DNA from: Orobanche coerulescens
Lineage: Eukaryota; Streptophyta; Magnoliopsida; Lamiales; Orobanchaceae
NCBI GenBank assembly: GCA_033398695.1
Contig: JAWKAU010000238.1
Location: forward strand, 115,001-179,000
DNA length: 64,000 nucleotides
Direction of reading: 5' to 3'
The notes under the pieces are model-generated. The model saw only the letters and a program-made list of their open reading frames with translations. It did not search any database and was not told where the DNA came from. Below are positions 9,626-20,943 of this stretch, piece by piece. A program made the translations under genes and the position numbers. Within the stretch, counting starts at the first letter, position 1; the number at the start of each line of letters is the position of its first letter.

Positions 9626-11336
9626 TGATACGAATCGGTCAACATCATCAAATACAAAAAAAAAGATTATCCGACCAAGCTTGGTTGAGTCGCAGGCATA
9701 CATAAAATCCTCATGCAAAATACATGGACAAATTACCAATTCTCGCGCGCACGACGACTTCGTAGCAGTTTTAGTATTTTGCCCATAACTTTCTCGTCCG
9801 AAATTCGATTCAGGTGATTCAAGTGGCCATGGAAAGCTAAGAAAGAGAGCTACAAATCTTATGAAGACCATAGGACCAAATTCGGACCCATTGGATCCCA
9901 GAAATGACAAAACCGACAGCATCATATTTGGTACAAGATCATGAAGATTTTTGTCTCTCCTAGTTTCAAGACTTGATACGATATCTAATATTCCAATCGA
10001 AGAAGCTCCAATAAAAATCGACGTCCACGACGATACGCATGGCCATGCATCATTATACCTGGGAGAAAAGAATACGCAGATTGGAGTTACGTTGTTAATC
10101 GGAACAGGAGTAACGTAAAACTCAACGACGGAATCGGTCCGAAAGCATGTAAATTCGGCCAAGACATGCTTGAAAGGGACCTCACTTGACTTCATATCTT
10201 TAACAAGATAATGAAGTTATTCTCCTTCCCCACCATGATGACAAACGGCCAAAACACAAGATTGGAAGAAGACTTTCATTCTTCATGTCACTTTCCCTCA
10301 TGTCATAGTCACCCTAATAATTCCAAAGGGGCTTGATATCATAATCCACCATGATACCTCACGTAAGAAACATAAAGATTAGATGAAGACTTTCATCCTT
10401 CATGTCACTTTCCCTCATGTCATAGTCACCCTAATAATTCCAAAGGGGCTTGATATCATAATCCACCATGATACCTCACGTAAGAAACATAAAGATTAGA
10501 TGAAGACTTTCATCCTTCATGTCACTTTCCCTCATGTCATAGTCACCCTAATAAATCCAAAGGGGCTTGATATCATAATCCTCCTAATCACTCCTTGAAG
10601 AAGCTCGGCCGATTTGAAGCTTGCAAGGGAGGATATTTGGTGAAGATTTTCTTCATGTCACCATCACCATAATAAGTCCAAGATTCATCAAGGATTTCTT
10701 CATGTCATAATCACCATAATCAAACCAAGATCTTGATATCTCCTCCTTAGATATTTCGGCCAAATGGAAGCATGTTAGGAAGTTTCATTTCTCGTTTTGT
10801 TGTATTTTCTTACGGTTGGAAACTACTATATATAGTAGTACTTGTAACATTTGTAAAAAAAAAGCTTGAAGTTTAATAAACCTTGTATTTCTTTGAAATA
10901 TACGTTGAACGAGTTCAACAAAACTTTAGTTATTATTTCGACGCGTCTCGAGATTATAACTTGATCAATTCTCAATAGGTCTTGGGAAGAGATTACTTTT
11001 ATCGAGTTATAGGTCTAGTTCGATAAAACACATCCAAATCCGTATACACTACTACCTCACGGCCGAAATCCATTTGAGTTCGGCCACCCCTTGTATTTTT
11101 CGAGTGACACTTTGATAATCGTCAAGACATAATAATCTTCCGTTGTATTTCATACGCATTACGTACGTAATTCGTATCATCTTCTTGTTCGATATTTTTT
11201 TTTATTGTTATATCCGATATTATTCACATACAAAATACATCCGAAAAACTCCATATTCGTAAAAGCCTTCCGCTATCATACACTTACATATACTCCGACC
11301 GATACGTATCCACCTCTCCCCGGATAATTCGTATCA
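9626..11336 (+). repeat. 3' LTR of element D
   Basis: 1711 bp, near-identical to 6267-7969, with the same cryptic core LTR (9974-11179), 120-bp repeats, palindromic TATA (10822-10839) and twin hairpins (about 10968-11026). Confidence 0.92.
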
Positions 11337-11880
11337 TAATCGATGGAGGAAGTTGTACGAATGTTGCTTCAAGCGAGATGGTGACAAAGCTCGGACTCAT
11401 CACTACTACTCGTCCAAAACCATACGCGTTACATTGGCTCGATGATGGGAGTAAGGTGAAAGTTTTCAAACAAGTACGGGTCGGATTAACTATGGGTTCG
11501 TATGGTGACAACGTACTATGTGATGTACTCCCGATGGATGCATGCCACATACTTCTGGGCCGACCGTGGCTATTTGATAGAGACGTTTTACATCGAGGAA
11601 GGAGTAACGAATATGAATTACGGGATAAAGGCAAGAAGATTGTGCTCAAACCAATGGCACCCCAAGCCATTCGATCGATGAGTTCTAATCAAATGGAGAA
11701 ACCGAAGCTTACTATGTTTGCTAGTGAGAAAAAGGTAAGACACGCTATTGACGATGGCGAACGTGTGTATTTATTAATGATTAAAGAAACACGAGATGTT
11801 GACGTGATTGTGCAAGGCAAGAGAGATATCGATACCTTGCTACAAGAATTTGCGGATGTCTTCCTAAGACTTACCGGGTT
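11337..11880 (+). pseudogene. pol: Element C protease and linker to RT
   Basis: This resumes C's polyprotein after D. IDGGSCTNVASSEMV is the retropepsin-like active-site region (D-G-G-S in place of the usual D-T/S-G), followed by the conserved LLGRPWLFDRDVLHRGR block (about 11560-11600). The frame stays open to about 11865 (EFADVF), where a lost stretch and frameshift separate it from the RT frame. The aspartic protease would mature Gag-Pol. Confidence 0.8.
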
Positions 11881-13880
11881 TGCCACCCTTACGTGGGATT
11901 GAACACCAAGTCGACCTTGTACCGGGTGCATCACTCCATAACAAGGCCGCCTATCGATGTAACCCCGAGGAGACAAAGGAGTTGCAAAAACAAATCGAGG
12001 AGCTAATGAATCGCGGGTACGTTCGAGAAAGTTTGAGCCCTTGTGCGGTTCCGGTTTTACTTGTTCCAAAGAAGGATGGGTCATGGCGGATGTGTATAGA
12101 TAGTAGAGCCGTGAACAACATAACCATCAAATATCGGTTCCCAATTCCTAGACTTGATGATATGTTGGACGAGTTGCATGGTTCGGTGATTTTTTCGAAG
12201 GTTGATTTGAGAAGCGGCTATCATCAAATTCGCATGCGGGAAGGAGACGAATGGAAGACGGCTTTCAAGACAAAACATGGATTATATGAATGGCTCGTCA
12301 TACCCTTTGGCCTTACAAATGCGCCAAGTACTTTCATGCGATTAATGAATGAGGTACTTAAGCCGTTTTTGGGAAAATTTGTCGTCGTATACTTGGACGA
12401 CATCTTGATTTATAGTCGATCATTGCAAGAGCATACCGGACACTTGAGGAAAGTCTTCGAAATCCTTAGGGATCAAAAACTTTATGGGAAAAAGGAGAAG
12501 TATTCGTTTCTAGTCGAGAGTGTAGCCTTTCTCGGCTACATCGTTTCTAAAGAAGGGGTATCGGTTGATCAAACCAAGATCGAGGCGATTAAATCTTGGC
12601 CTACCCCCAAAACCATCACGGAAGTCCGATCCTTTCACGGACTTGCTTCATTTTATCGGAGGTTCATACGAGACTTTAGTACCATTTCTAGTCCGATAAC
12701 GGAATGCTTGAAAAAGGGACCGTTTATGTGGAACGGGGCTGCCCAAGGGGCGTTTGAAAAATTGAAGGCGAAAATGTGTGAAGCACCTATCTTGGCTTTA
12801 CCCGACTTTTCACAACCTTTCGAGGTAGAATGTGACGCAAGTGGAGTGGGTATTGGGGCGGTCCTCGTCCAAGGGAGGCGAACAATTGGCTACTTTTCGG
12901 AGAAATTGGGTGGGGCTCGACTCAGCTATTGTACTTATGACAAGGAGTTCTATGCCATTGTGAGAGCTCTTGATCATTGGAGCCATTACCTTCGGCCGAA
13001 ACATTTTATCCTACATTCGGATCATGAGTCCTTGAAATATATCAACGGCCAACTAAAGTTGAGTCCGAGACATGCTAAATGGGTGGAATTCTTGCAATCA
13101 TTCCACTTTTCATCGAAGTACAAAAATGGCAAGAGCAACGTTGTGGCGGATGCTTTGTCTAGACGGTATGCCTTGCTCTCTACTCTTGACATTCGGTTGC
13201 TTGGGTTCGAAGCATTGAAGGAGTATTATGATGGGGATGTGGATTTTGGTGAGGTTTTCATTCGGTGTAAATCCGGTCCGTTTGGAGAGTTTACGTTGCA
13301 AGAAGGATTCCTTTTCAAAGGGAATCGCCTATGTTTACCCAAACACCCGATTTGGAAATTATTAGTTCGGGAAGCTCACGGTGGAGGCTTGGCCGGTCAT
13401 TTTGGTTCGGCCAAAACGTTGGAGGTTCTTAAAGAGCATTTTCATTGGCCGGAGATGCAAGTGAATGTACACGACATAATTAATAAGTGTGTGACATGCC
13501 ATATTGCTAAAAGTTCATTCAAACCGGGAGCATACATGCCTTTGCCGATTCCGGAAAGACCGTGGGAAGATGTCTCAATGGATTTTATTGTTGCTTTGCC
13601 TCGTACTCAACGAGGGAGAGATGCTATTATGGTTGTCGTAGACCGATTTTCAAAGATGGCTCACTTTGTGGCTTGCCACAAGACGGACGACGCGAGTAAC
13701 GTCGCCGATTTGTATTTCCGAGAAATCGTACGATTGCATGGAGTTCCAAAAACGATTGTTTCGGATCGGGACTCAAAATTCCTTAGTTATTTTTGGAACA
13801 CCTTGTGGAGAAAAGTGGGAACCAAACTACTATTTAGCTCACGTCACATCATCCACAAACGGACGGTCAAACCGAAGTGA
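11880..13880 (+). CDS. pol: Element C reverse transcriptase - RNase H - integrase core
   Basis: A 666-codon open frame, the longest in the window. [21 protein letters not shown], then [12 protein letters not shown] and the catalytic YLDD at 12390-12401. RNase [14 protein letters not shown] (Asp), KEFYAIV (Glu) and LHSDHESL (Asp), ending [12 protein letters not shown]. Integrase: zinc finger GHFGSAKT ... CVTCH (HHCC), first catalytic Asp in [11 protein letters not shown] (residue ~568) and second in SDRDSKF (residue ~629). The frame breaks just before the catalytic Glu (TEVTNRT), which is in the next frame. No internal stop, so this is the best pol of the plus-strand copies, although start and end are set by frameshifts and it is probably not a functional unit. 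Confidence 0.88.
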   Translation: MPPLRGIEHQVDLVPGASLHNKAAYRCNPEETKELQKQIEELMNRGYVRESLSPCAVPVLLVPKKDGSWRMCIDSRAVNNITIKYRFPIPRLDDMLDELHGSVIFSKVDLRSGYHQIRMREGDEWKTAFKTKHGLYEWLVIPFGLTNAPSTFMRLMNEVLKPFLGKFVVVYLDDILIYSRSLQEHTGHLRKVFEILRDQKLYGKKEKYSFLVESVAFLGYIVSKEGVSVDQTKIEAIKSWPTPKTITEVRSFHGLASFYRRFIRDFSTISSPITECLKKGPFMWNGAAQGAFEKLKAKMCEAPILALPDFSQPFEVECDASGVGIGAVLVQGRRTIGYFSEKLGGARLSYCTYDKEFYAIVRALDHWSHYLRPKHFILHSDHESLKYINGQLKLSPRHAKWVEFLQSFHFSSKYKNGKSNVVADALSRRYALLSTLDIRLLGFEALKEYYDGDVDFGEVFIRCKSGPFGEFTLQEGFLFKGNRLCLPKHPIWKLLVREAHGGGLAGHFGSAKTLEVLKEHFHWPEMQVNVHDIINKCVTCHIAKSSFKPGAYMPLPIPERPWEDVSMDFIVALPRTQRGRDAIMVVVDRFSKMAHFVACHKTDDASNVADLYFREIVRLHGVPKTIVSDRDSKFLSYFWNTLWRKVGTKLLFSSRHIIHKRTVKPK

Positions 13881-14932
13881 CCAATCGAACGTTGGGCACA
13901 TTACTACGTGGTCTTGTGAGCAAGACACAGAAGGATTGGGACTTAAAACTTGCACATGCGGAGTTCGCTTATAATCGTTCTCCTACTCATGCCACGGCAC
14001 ACTCTCCATTCGAAGTAGTTTACGGACTAAACCCGTACATGCCGTTAGATCTAATTCCATTGCCAAGTGACGAGTTAGTGCACAAGGATGCGGAATCAAA
14101 ATTAAAATCGATGATGAAATTACACGAGCAAGTACGTAATCGAATCAAGGAAATAAACGAGGCTTACAAAAGAAAGTCGAACAAACAAAGAAGGCCGAGA
14201 TTGTTCGAAGTTGGTGATTTGGTTTGGTTGCATTTAAGAAAAGAGCGATTTCCAAATAAACGTAAGAACAAATTAATGCCACGAGCGGAGGGACCGTTTA
14301 AAGTAATCGCGAAAGTGAACGACAACGCTTACAAATTAGAACTTCCGGGAGATTATGGGATTCATGCGACCTTTAATGTTGGGGACCTCTCACCTTACAT
14401 CGATGATGACGGAATTTCAGAATTGAGGACAATTCCTTTTAAAGGAGGAGGAGATGATACGGAATCATTTGATATGAACGAAGAAGACGAAGTAAGGATC
14501 GATATAAATGACCTTGCTACACGCCATGCACGGGCTACTACGTATTTAGGCGAGAAAACAGACATAAGACGTGGAGTCTCGGTCTCAGCCGTGTCATATA
14601 ACACGGCCCGTGTCATGCTATGCCGGAAGGTCGACAATCGACCGGAAAATGGACGAACTGCCGGAAAAATCACCACCGGCCGGAAAATTCACCACTGCCG
14701 GAATCGCCGACGCCGCCGACCACCACTGCCGGAATCGCCGATCACCGTCATTGAATCGGGCCGATCACTGCCGAGCGAATCCGGCCGTGTCATCCGACAC
14801 GGCCCGTGCCGAGGTGTCCTGGATAATGAAATCTCGCTGCCGACCGAACCCGACCGTGTCGTCCGACACGGCCCGTGCCGACACAACCCGACCGTGCCAG
14901 GCAACACGGCCGAGTCACACTCTTCCGGATAG
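13871..14932 (+). CDS. pol: Element C integrase C-terminus with LTR-encoded tail
   Basis: Continues integrase in the shifted frame: TEVTNRTLG supplies the catalytic Glu, then [10 protein letters not shown] and [13 protein letters not shown], the GPY/F-type module ([20 protein letters not shown]) and [26 protein letters not shown] overlaps the PPT. The frame crosses into the LTR at 14455 and stays open for about 155 more codons (TYLGEKT, then an Arg/Pro-rich stretch) to a TAA after HSSG. No chromodomain is seen. The first ~45 LTR-encoded residues are conserved between families; the rest reflects the GC palindromes and may not matter. Confidence 0.8.
   Translation, partial: TEVTNRTLGTLLRGLVSKTQKDWDLKLAHAEFAYNRSPTHATAHSPFEVVYGLNPYMPLDLIPLPSDELVHKDAESKLKSMMKLHEQVRNRIKEINEAYKRKSNKQRRPRLFEVGDLVWLHLRKERFPNKRKNKLMPRAEGPFKVIAKVNDNAYKLELPGDYGIHATFNVGDLSPYIDDDGISELRTIPFKGGGDDTESFDMNEEDEVRIDINDLATRHARATTYLGEKTDIRRGVSVSAVSYNTARVMLCRKVDNRPENGRTAGKITTGRKIHHCRNRRRRRPPLPESPITVIESGRSLPSESGRVIRHGPCRGVLDNEISLPTEPDRVVRHGPCRHNPTVPGNTAESHSSG
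14441..14454 (+). promoter_or_regulatory. Polypurine tract, element C
   Basis: AAAGGAGGAGGAGA ends directly at the 3' LTR and primes plus-strand DNA synthesis. Equivalent tracts: A 19978-19991, D 9611-9625, J 27995-28008, G 44006-44019, F 52147-52160, and on minus B 2306-2320, K 54914-54927, L 55824-55837. Confidence 0.85.
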
Positions 14933-15622
14933 TACAATTCCCGCTGTCCGACCAACCCGACCGTGCCAGGCGACACGGTCGAGTCCCTGCCGGCCAGATG
15001 CGCGCCGCGGCCGTGCCGATCGGCACGGGCCGTGTCCGGCAGACCAGCAAATGCCATTATTGCTGATTTTTTTTTTATTTTTTGTTGTTTTTACTCCCCT
15101 CACATGTCATGATTAGATTTGCATGTTATGTGGGGTGTCTTATATTCATTTTGTTGTGTGATTCCCCCTCCCTTTGATTTGATTCCCTTGTATTTTATCT
15201 TGTGTTTTGTTTTTCATTTCAAGATCATGTGATCTTGTTTGATTCCTTAGTTGCTAAGAAGACTACCATGCTATAAGTAGTCTTGTTGATGCTTTCATTA
15301 TGGATATTGTATGTTGAAGAAATAAGAATACACTTGTGTTTTCTTGGTGAATGCTTTTCATCGAAACCTTGGTTATAATTCGACGCGTTTTCGAGTTTTA
15401 ATCGAATCGATTCTCAATAGGTCTTGAGAAAAGATTATCTTATCAAACTATAGGTCTAGTTTGATAAATCATTCATATTGTTCTTGTTTATGTAAGCCGA
15501 ATTGCCCTACTTTCGGTTATATCTTACGAGTGTTACACATATACGAGTGTTGTGAGGTAACAAAATATATCCGCTGCATTTTCCGGCGAATTTACGTTCA
15601 TCTTAATACGTAATTCGTATCA
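14455..15622 (+). repeat. 3' LTR of element C
   Basis: 1168 bp, near-identical to 3943-5097, with palindrome cluster, TATA-like box and twin hairpins. It ends CGTATCA at 15622, followed by the TSD gtttc. Confidence 0.92.
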
Positions 15623-15945
15623 GTTTCGGTAGTTGTGGGCGAGTAGGACTCGACCGTGTCTCCTGGCATGGTCGGGTTCGGCCGACAGCGACCTTGGCTA
15701 TTTCGGACGAGCAAGACTCGACCGTGTCGGACGACACGGCCGAGTTCGGTCGGCAGTGCTCGGCATTTTCCGGCAGGGTGACATTTTCCGGCAGGCGATG
15801 ACATTTTCCGGCAGGTTGTGTCTTTTTCTGGCTTGTGTCCGTTTTCTCGCCTAAAAATGTCGTCGTACGTGCATGACGCGTTGTAGGGCCGTTTATTTTG
15901 ATCCTTGCTCCATCTTCTTCATTTTGACTGGTTAATTTGGTATCA
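15623..15945 (-). repeat. 5' LTR of element B, second part
   Basis: Resumes the LTR broken at 3942, beginning with the duplicated GTTTC (15623-15627), and matches about 1987-2305. It ends TATCA at 15945 next to the TSD gaagt of element B. Confidence 0.88.
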
Positions 15946-16735
15946 GAAGTCTACGTGGAATGGGAACGTAAAATTGATCGTATGTTCGAGTTCAAAGACC
16001 TCGACGACGAGAAACGGTGCAAGTATGCAATCCTCAAGTTGGGGAAAGGCGCTTCGCTTTGGTACGAAGGAGTGAAAACACTAAGAACCCGTGCGGGAAA
16101 AGAAAAGATCCGTTCGTGGGATTCGTTAAAAAGAAAACTTCGTAAGAGATATGTACCAGTGTCGCATCGATTGTCCTTGTACAGAAATATTTCAGACCTC
16201 ATGCAAGGAAAATTGAGTGTTAGTGAATACATTGAGGAATTTGAGAATCTGATCTTAATGGGAGAAATAGTAGAGAATGTGGAGCAGAAGATGTCGCGAT
16301 TCTTGCGTGCTTGAACCGAAGCATAGCTAACTCGGTGGAATTATATCCATACGAGGACTTCGATACATTATGTGGGCTATGTGTGAAGTTGGAAGCTCAA
16401 AACAGGATGAAGTTGTATAAACCCGAGTTTCCAGTCAAATTTGGAAACCCAAGTGTCGGTTCTAGTTCAACTACTAAGGCAACTGTACCGACTCCAGTCC
16501 CTATTGCGATTCCTAAGGCCCCTCACATACCGAAGGAGACGGGTTTGGCTAAAGTGAGATGTTTCAAGTGTCAAGGGTTCAGGCATTATCAAAATGCTTG
16601 TCCGAACAAACAAGTGGTAACACTAAGAGAAGCTGTCACGATCCGAGACGAGTTGTTGGTCGAGGACGAAAAGGAGAGACTGGGTGATGTATTTGATTTC
16701 AGCATGGAGGACTAAGAAGGAGAAGAATGCGAGAC
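15946..16735 (+). pseudogene. gag: Element A gag, remainder
   Basis: Continues the Gag cut at 1137: EVYVEWERKIDRMFEF, GKGASLWYEG and RKRYVPVSHRL (capsid), then a 2-nt loss near 16312 that shifts the frame. The zinc knuckle CFKCQGFRHYQNAC (about 16560-16605) keeps all four ligands, with Gly to Arg beside the His. A TAG at 16713 interrupts the acidic linker. Confidence 0.85.
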
Positions 16736-17400
16736 TTACGATGCTCCAAACTATGACACGACTTTAGTTCTGCGTACTCTACGAGCCAAAACTGTTTTGA
16801 TTGATTCGGCACAACGGGATCAAATATTTCACACAAAGTGTCAAATCGGAAATAAATGGTGTAGTTTAATCGTTGATGGAGGGAGTTGCACCAATGTAGC
16901 TTCCAGCGAGATGGTGACTAAACTCGGGCTGACCACTACGGTTCACCCGAAACCTTACACTTTGCATTGGCTCGATGATGGGAGCAAAATAAGGGTGACT
17001 AAACAAGTGAGGATTGGACTAACCATGGGTTCGTATGAAGACAACGTATTACGTGATGTACTCCCAATGGATGCTTGCCATGTACTTTTGGGAAGGCCAT
17101 GGATGTTTGATAGGGATTTTTTACATCAAGGAAGAAGCAATGAGTACGAGTTACGGGATAAGGGCAAAAATATTTAGCTTAAACCAATGTCACCTCGAGC
17201 TATTCACTCTATGAGTTCTAGTCGGAGTGAAAAAAACAAAACTGGCCATGTTTGCTAGCGAACGGTATGTGGAACATGCTATTAATGATGGCGAGTGCGT
17301 GTACTTGTTGATTCTGGAGGAGACATGGAATGGTAGCATGGTTGTGCGGAACGACGAAAGGATGGATACCTTATTGCACGAATTTGCGGATGTTTTTCCC
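16736..17400 (+). pseudogene. pol: Element A protease
   Basis: Retropepsin-like region with DGGSCTNVASSEMV (about 16873-16915) and LLGRPWMFDRDFLHQGR. A TAG at 17175 truncates the open frame, and reading resumes at about 17227 (KLAMFASE) towards RT. It matches the protease of C and G closely and is inactive as read. Confidence 0.8.
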
Positions 17401-18760
17401 GAAGAATTACCGTCGGGTTTGCCACCTATTCGTGGGATTGAACATCAAATCGACCTCATACCGGGTGCGTCGCTCCCTAACAAAGCTGCTTATCGATGTA
17501 ATCCTGAGGAGATGAAGGAATTACAAAACCAAATCGAAGAACTAATGAACCGCGGGTATGTTCGAGAAAGCCTAAGTCCTTGTGCAGTTCCGGTATTACT
17601 GAATCCTAAGAAAGACTGATCTTGACGAATGTGTCTTGACAGTCGAGCCATGAATAATATAACCATCAAGTATCGATTTCTGATTCTGAGGCTTGGTGAC
17701 ATGTTGGACGAATTACACGGGTCCGTGATCTTTTCAAAAGTTGACCTACGAAGTGGTTATCACCAAATCTTGATGCGAGAAGGAGATGAGTGGAAGACGG
17801 CCTTCAAAACTAAACGCGGGCTGTATGAATGGACCGTTATGCCGTTCGGCCTTACAAATGCACCGAGTAGCTTTATGCGTTTGATGAATGAGGTGCTTAA
17901 GCCATTCTTGGGGAAATTTGTGGTTGTATATCTAGACGATATTTTGATTTATAGCCGATCGTTGCAAGAACATTTCGAACACTTGAGACAAGTCTTCAAA
18001 ACCCTTAGGGACCAAAAGCTGTATGGAAAAAAGGAGAAGTACTCATTTTTGGTCGAAAGTATAGTCTTTATTGGCTATGTTGTTTCAAAGGACGGAGTGT
18101 CAGTCGATCAAGCAAAGATCGAAGCAATTAAGTCCTGTCTAGTGCCCACTACAGTGATGGAAGTTAGATCGTTTCATGGACTGGCTTCATTTTACCGGAG
18201 ATTCATTCGAGACTTCAGCACCATTGCAAGCCCAATAACCGAATGTTTGAAGAAAGGTACGTTTAATTGGAGCCGGGCTGCCTTGGAGTCGTTCGCAAAT
18301 TTGAAGGCAAAGTTGTGCGAATCACCAATCTTAGCATTACCCGATTTTTCGCAACCGTTCGAGGTAGAATGTGATGCTAGCGGAGTTGGCATTGGAGCGG
18401 TTCTCATTCAAGGAAAGCGGCCTATTGCTTATTTTTCAGAAAAGTTAAAACGGTGCTCGTCTCAATTATTGTACGTATGACAAGGAGTTTTATGCTATTC
18501 TGAGGGCTCTAGATCATTGGAGTCACTATCTTCGGCCGAAACATTTCATCAAACATTCGGACCATGAAACATTGAAGTATATTAACGGACAACACAAGTT
18601 AAGTCCCAGGCATGCGAAGTGGGTGGAATTCTTGCAATCATTTCACTTCTCATCGAAGTATAAGGATGGCAAGAGCAATATTGTAGCAGATGCATTGTCT
18701 AGGCGTTATGCCTTACTCTCTACTCTTGATGTTCGTTTGCTTGGATTCGAGACAGTGAAG
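17401..18760 (+). pseudogene. pol: Element A reverse transcriptase and RNase H
   Basis: RT begins LPPIRGIEHQIDLIPGAS. Two stops near 17617-17631 (after PKKD) interrupt it. It recovers with [13 protein letters not shown] and keeps the YLDD catalytic motif (about 17930-17940). RNase H retains [17 protein letters not shown] single-base insertion near 18447 breaks SEKL. It recovers as [18 protein letters not shown] and VADALSRR. Confidence 0.85.
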
Positions 18761-19991
18761 GAGTATTACGACAGTGATGCGGATTTTGGCGAGACCTTTG
18801 CCCTTTGCAAATCTGGACCGATGGGAGAATTTTCGATACAGGAGGGCTTCCTTTTTAAGGGAAATCGTCTTTGCCTGCCCAAGCACACGGTTCGAGAATT
18901 GCTGGTTCGGGAGGCTCACGGGGGAGGTTTGGCTGGCCACTTTGGTTCGGCTAAGACATTAGATGTGTTGAAGGAACATTTTTATTGGCCAAAGATACAG
19001 GGGGATGTTAATAACATAATTAGTAAATGTGTGACATGCCATGTTACGAAGAGTTCGTTCAAACCAGGATTATACACACCTTTACCGATTCCGGAGAGGC
19101 CATGGGAAGATGTCTCGATGGATTTTATTGTGGCTTTACCTCGTACTCAATGAGGGAGGGATGCGATTATGGTAGTCGTAGATCATTTTTCGAAAATGGC
19201 TCATTTTGTAGCGTGCCACAAGACAGACGATGCAAGCAATGTGGCCGACTTATATTTTTTAGAGGTGGTATGTTTACATGGGATTCCGAAGACTACTGTT
19301 TCCGATCGAGACTCCAAATTTCTCAGCTACTTTTGGAACACCCTATGGAGGAAGATGGGAACAAAACTCTTGTTTAGAACTTCACACAATCCTCAAACCG
19401 ACGGTCAAACTGAAGTGACTAATCGAACCCTAGGAACACTGTTGCGAGGCTTGGTAAGCAAGACGCAAAAGGACTGGGATCTAAAACTGGCACATGCGGA
19501 GTTTGCTTATAATCGTTCTCCTACTCATGCCATGGCGCACTCTCCATTCGAAGTAGTTTACGGCCTGAATCCTTACATACCGCTAGATCTAATTCCATTA
19601 CCGAGTGACGAATTGGTGCATAAGGGTGCCGAGTCAAAACTGAAATCAATGATGAAATTACACGAACAGGTACATGACCGAATCAAGGAGATAAACGAGA
19701 CGTACAAAAGGAAGTCGAACAAGCAAAGAAAATCGAGATTATTCGAGGTTGGAGATTTAGTTTGGGTACATTTGAGGAAAGAACGATTCTCGAGTAAGCG
19801 TAAGAAAAGTTAATGCCACGAGCTGAGGGACCATTTAAAATAGTTGCGAAGGTGAACGACAACGCTTACAAGATAGAACTTCCAGTGATTATGGAGTGCA
19901 TGCTACTTTCAACATAGGTGATCTATCTCCTTATCTCGATTTACAATGGGATTGCGGAATTGAGGGCAATTCCTTTTAAAGAAGGAGGGAA
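18761..19991 (+). pseudogene. pol: Element A integrase
   Basis: The HHCC finger (GHFGSAKT ... CVTCH), [11 protein letters not shown] with the first Asp, SDRDSKF with the second, and TEVTNRTLG with the Glu are all present. A TGA at 19151 replaces the Arg codon after RTQ, and a frameshift near 19810 precedes the GPY/F-type module. The tail is ELRAIPFKEGG and the frame runs into the LTR (TYLGEKT ... GLGVT, stop near 20131). Confidence 0.85.
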
Positions 19992-20943
19992 TGATACGAA
20001 ACCGACTATTCCAAGGGAAGAAGACGAAGTAAGGATTGACGTAAAACACCTCGACCATACTCCAACGTACTTAGGCGAGAAAACGGGTACGAGACCCGGA
20101 GTTAGCTTGATAACCGGACTTGGAGTAACTTAAACAATAAGCAACTTGCATCTTGGGGAAGGGGTCCAAGTGGTAAAACAATAAAAGAATTTCAGCATTT
20201 TTTTATCATACAAGCAGGATTCTCAAAGATGCTTTATGAAAGGGCTATCACCTTAGAGACAAAACCCATCTTTTACTTTTGTTTGCAGGTGATGTGGGGA
20301 ACCTTGTATTTTCTTTTCCTTATTTTAAGACCAGCTTGTATTAGTTTAGATTATCTTGTCAGGCTACTTTTGCCTATAAATAGTGGCGATGGATTTGTAA
20401 TAAAAGGGATGATTTTGAATGATAAAACAACATACCTTGTGTATTGTTTAAGTGTTGGACGAGTTTCCTTCAAAACTTTGATTATTATTCGACGTGTTTT
20501 CGAATCTTAATCTGATTGATTCTCAATAGGTCTTGAGAAGAAATTACTTTATCGAATTATAGGTCTAATTCAATAAAACCAATGTTTCTGTCCTGTTTCG
20601 ATATTCTTCTTGTTTTCGATACAGGGTTATACATGTTCGGGATTCTGCATCAAGTGTTGTTCGATCGTTCGAACTTGTTTCCTGTTTTCAATTAGCATCC
20701 GACCGAAACTTGCTGTTTCGAGTGCCGCTGTTTGGAGGTTGCCTTTTTCGAGTCATTTCCATTCGGCCAGTTCCTGTGTTGTTGCTGTATCGAGCTACTG
20801 TCATCATTTCCTATCGCGTACGCATACCGTTAGCCAGTGTTATTACTGTAGCGAACTATTGTTATCAATTCCTGACAGTTCCTTGATGCTCGCTTTCGCT
20901 CGTCAAAATAGCCTTCCGCTGTACCGATAGAGAATTCGCATCA
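19992..20943 (+). repeat. 3' LTR of element A
   Basis: 952 bp from TGATACGAAAC to CGCATCA. TATA box TATAAATAG at 20375-20383; twin hairpins at 20520-20539 and 20549-20576 (hairpin 2 has one C-A mismatch here). Same family as the element 1 LTR at 38-955. Confidence 0.88.

Larger units (their letters stand above)
6267..11336 (+). mobile_element. Element D: non-autonomous LTR element (diverged Gag + X)
   Basis: 5.07 kb, LTRs at 6267-7969 and 9626-11336 (near-identical, so a young insertion), TSD taatc (6262-6266 and 11337-11341). Only 1656 bp of internal sequence: PBS, a diverged gag-like frame, the X module and PPT. No RT, RNase H or integrase. It interrupts the protease of element C. The same family forms the tandem dimer H, and J is close. 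Confidence 0.92.
3943..15622 (+). mobile_element. Element C: Ty3/gypsy gag-pol element (CRM-like), interrupted by element D
   Basis: LTRs at 3943-5097 and 14455-15622, PBS at 5102, PPT at 14441-14454, and TSD gtttc (3938-3942 and 15623-15627). The domain order Gag-CCHC, PR, RT, RNase H, integrase is typical of Ty3/gypsy. The integrase frame continues without a stop across the PPT into the 3' LTR, a property I associate with CRM-type chromoviruses. Net length without D is about 6.6 kb. A few frameshifts and one stop break the polyprotein. Confidence 0.9.
1138..15945 (-). mobile_element. Element B: small non-autonomous LTR element (minus), split by element C
   Basis: Two minus-strand LTRs (1138-2305, and 3080-3942 continued at 15628-15945) flank only about 774 bp of internal sequence (2306-3079) with PBS, one ORF and a polypurine tract. 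TSD gaagt flanks the whole (1133-1137 and 15946-15950). Without the nested insert the element is about 3.1 kb. It has no protease, RT, RNase H or integrase, so it must have depended on enzymes supplied in trans. The LTR starts TGATGCG rather than TGATACG at its U5 end. Confidence 0.85.
956..20943 (+). mobile_element. Element A: Ty3/gypsy gag-pol element, split by nested insertions
   Basis: Plus-strand element. Gag starts at 959, is interrupted after 1137, resumes at 15946 and runs through pol to the 3' LTR at 19992-20943. The joint is shown by GAAGT duplicated at 1133-1137 and 15946-15950 and by the Gag reading, which stops at ...DPEV and resumes at EVYVEWERK. Its 5' LTR lies left of the window, beyond element 1. 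The coding region has several stops and frameshifts, so it is a dead copy. The right flank enters unrelated sequence of element M. Confidence 0.85.

Noticed and set aside
14010..14932. Chromodomain at the integrase C-terminus
   Set aside because: After FNVGDLSPY the sequence goes to [12 protein letters not shown] and the LTR tail; no chromodomain aromatic pattern is visible.
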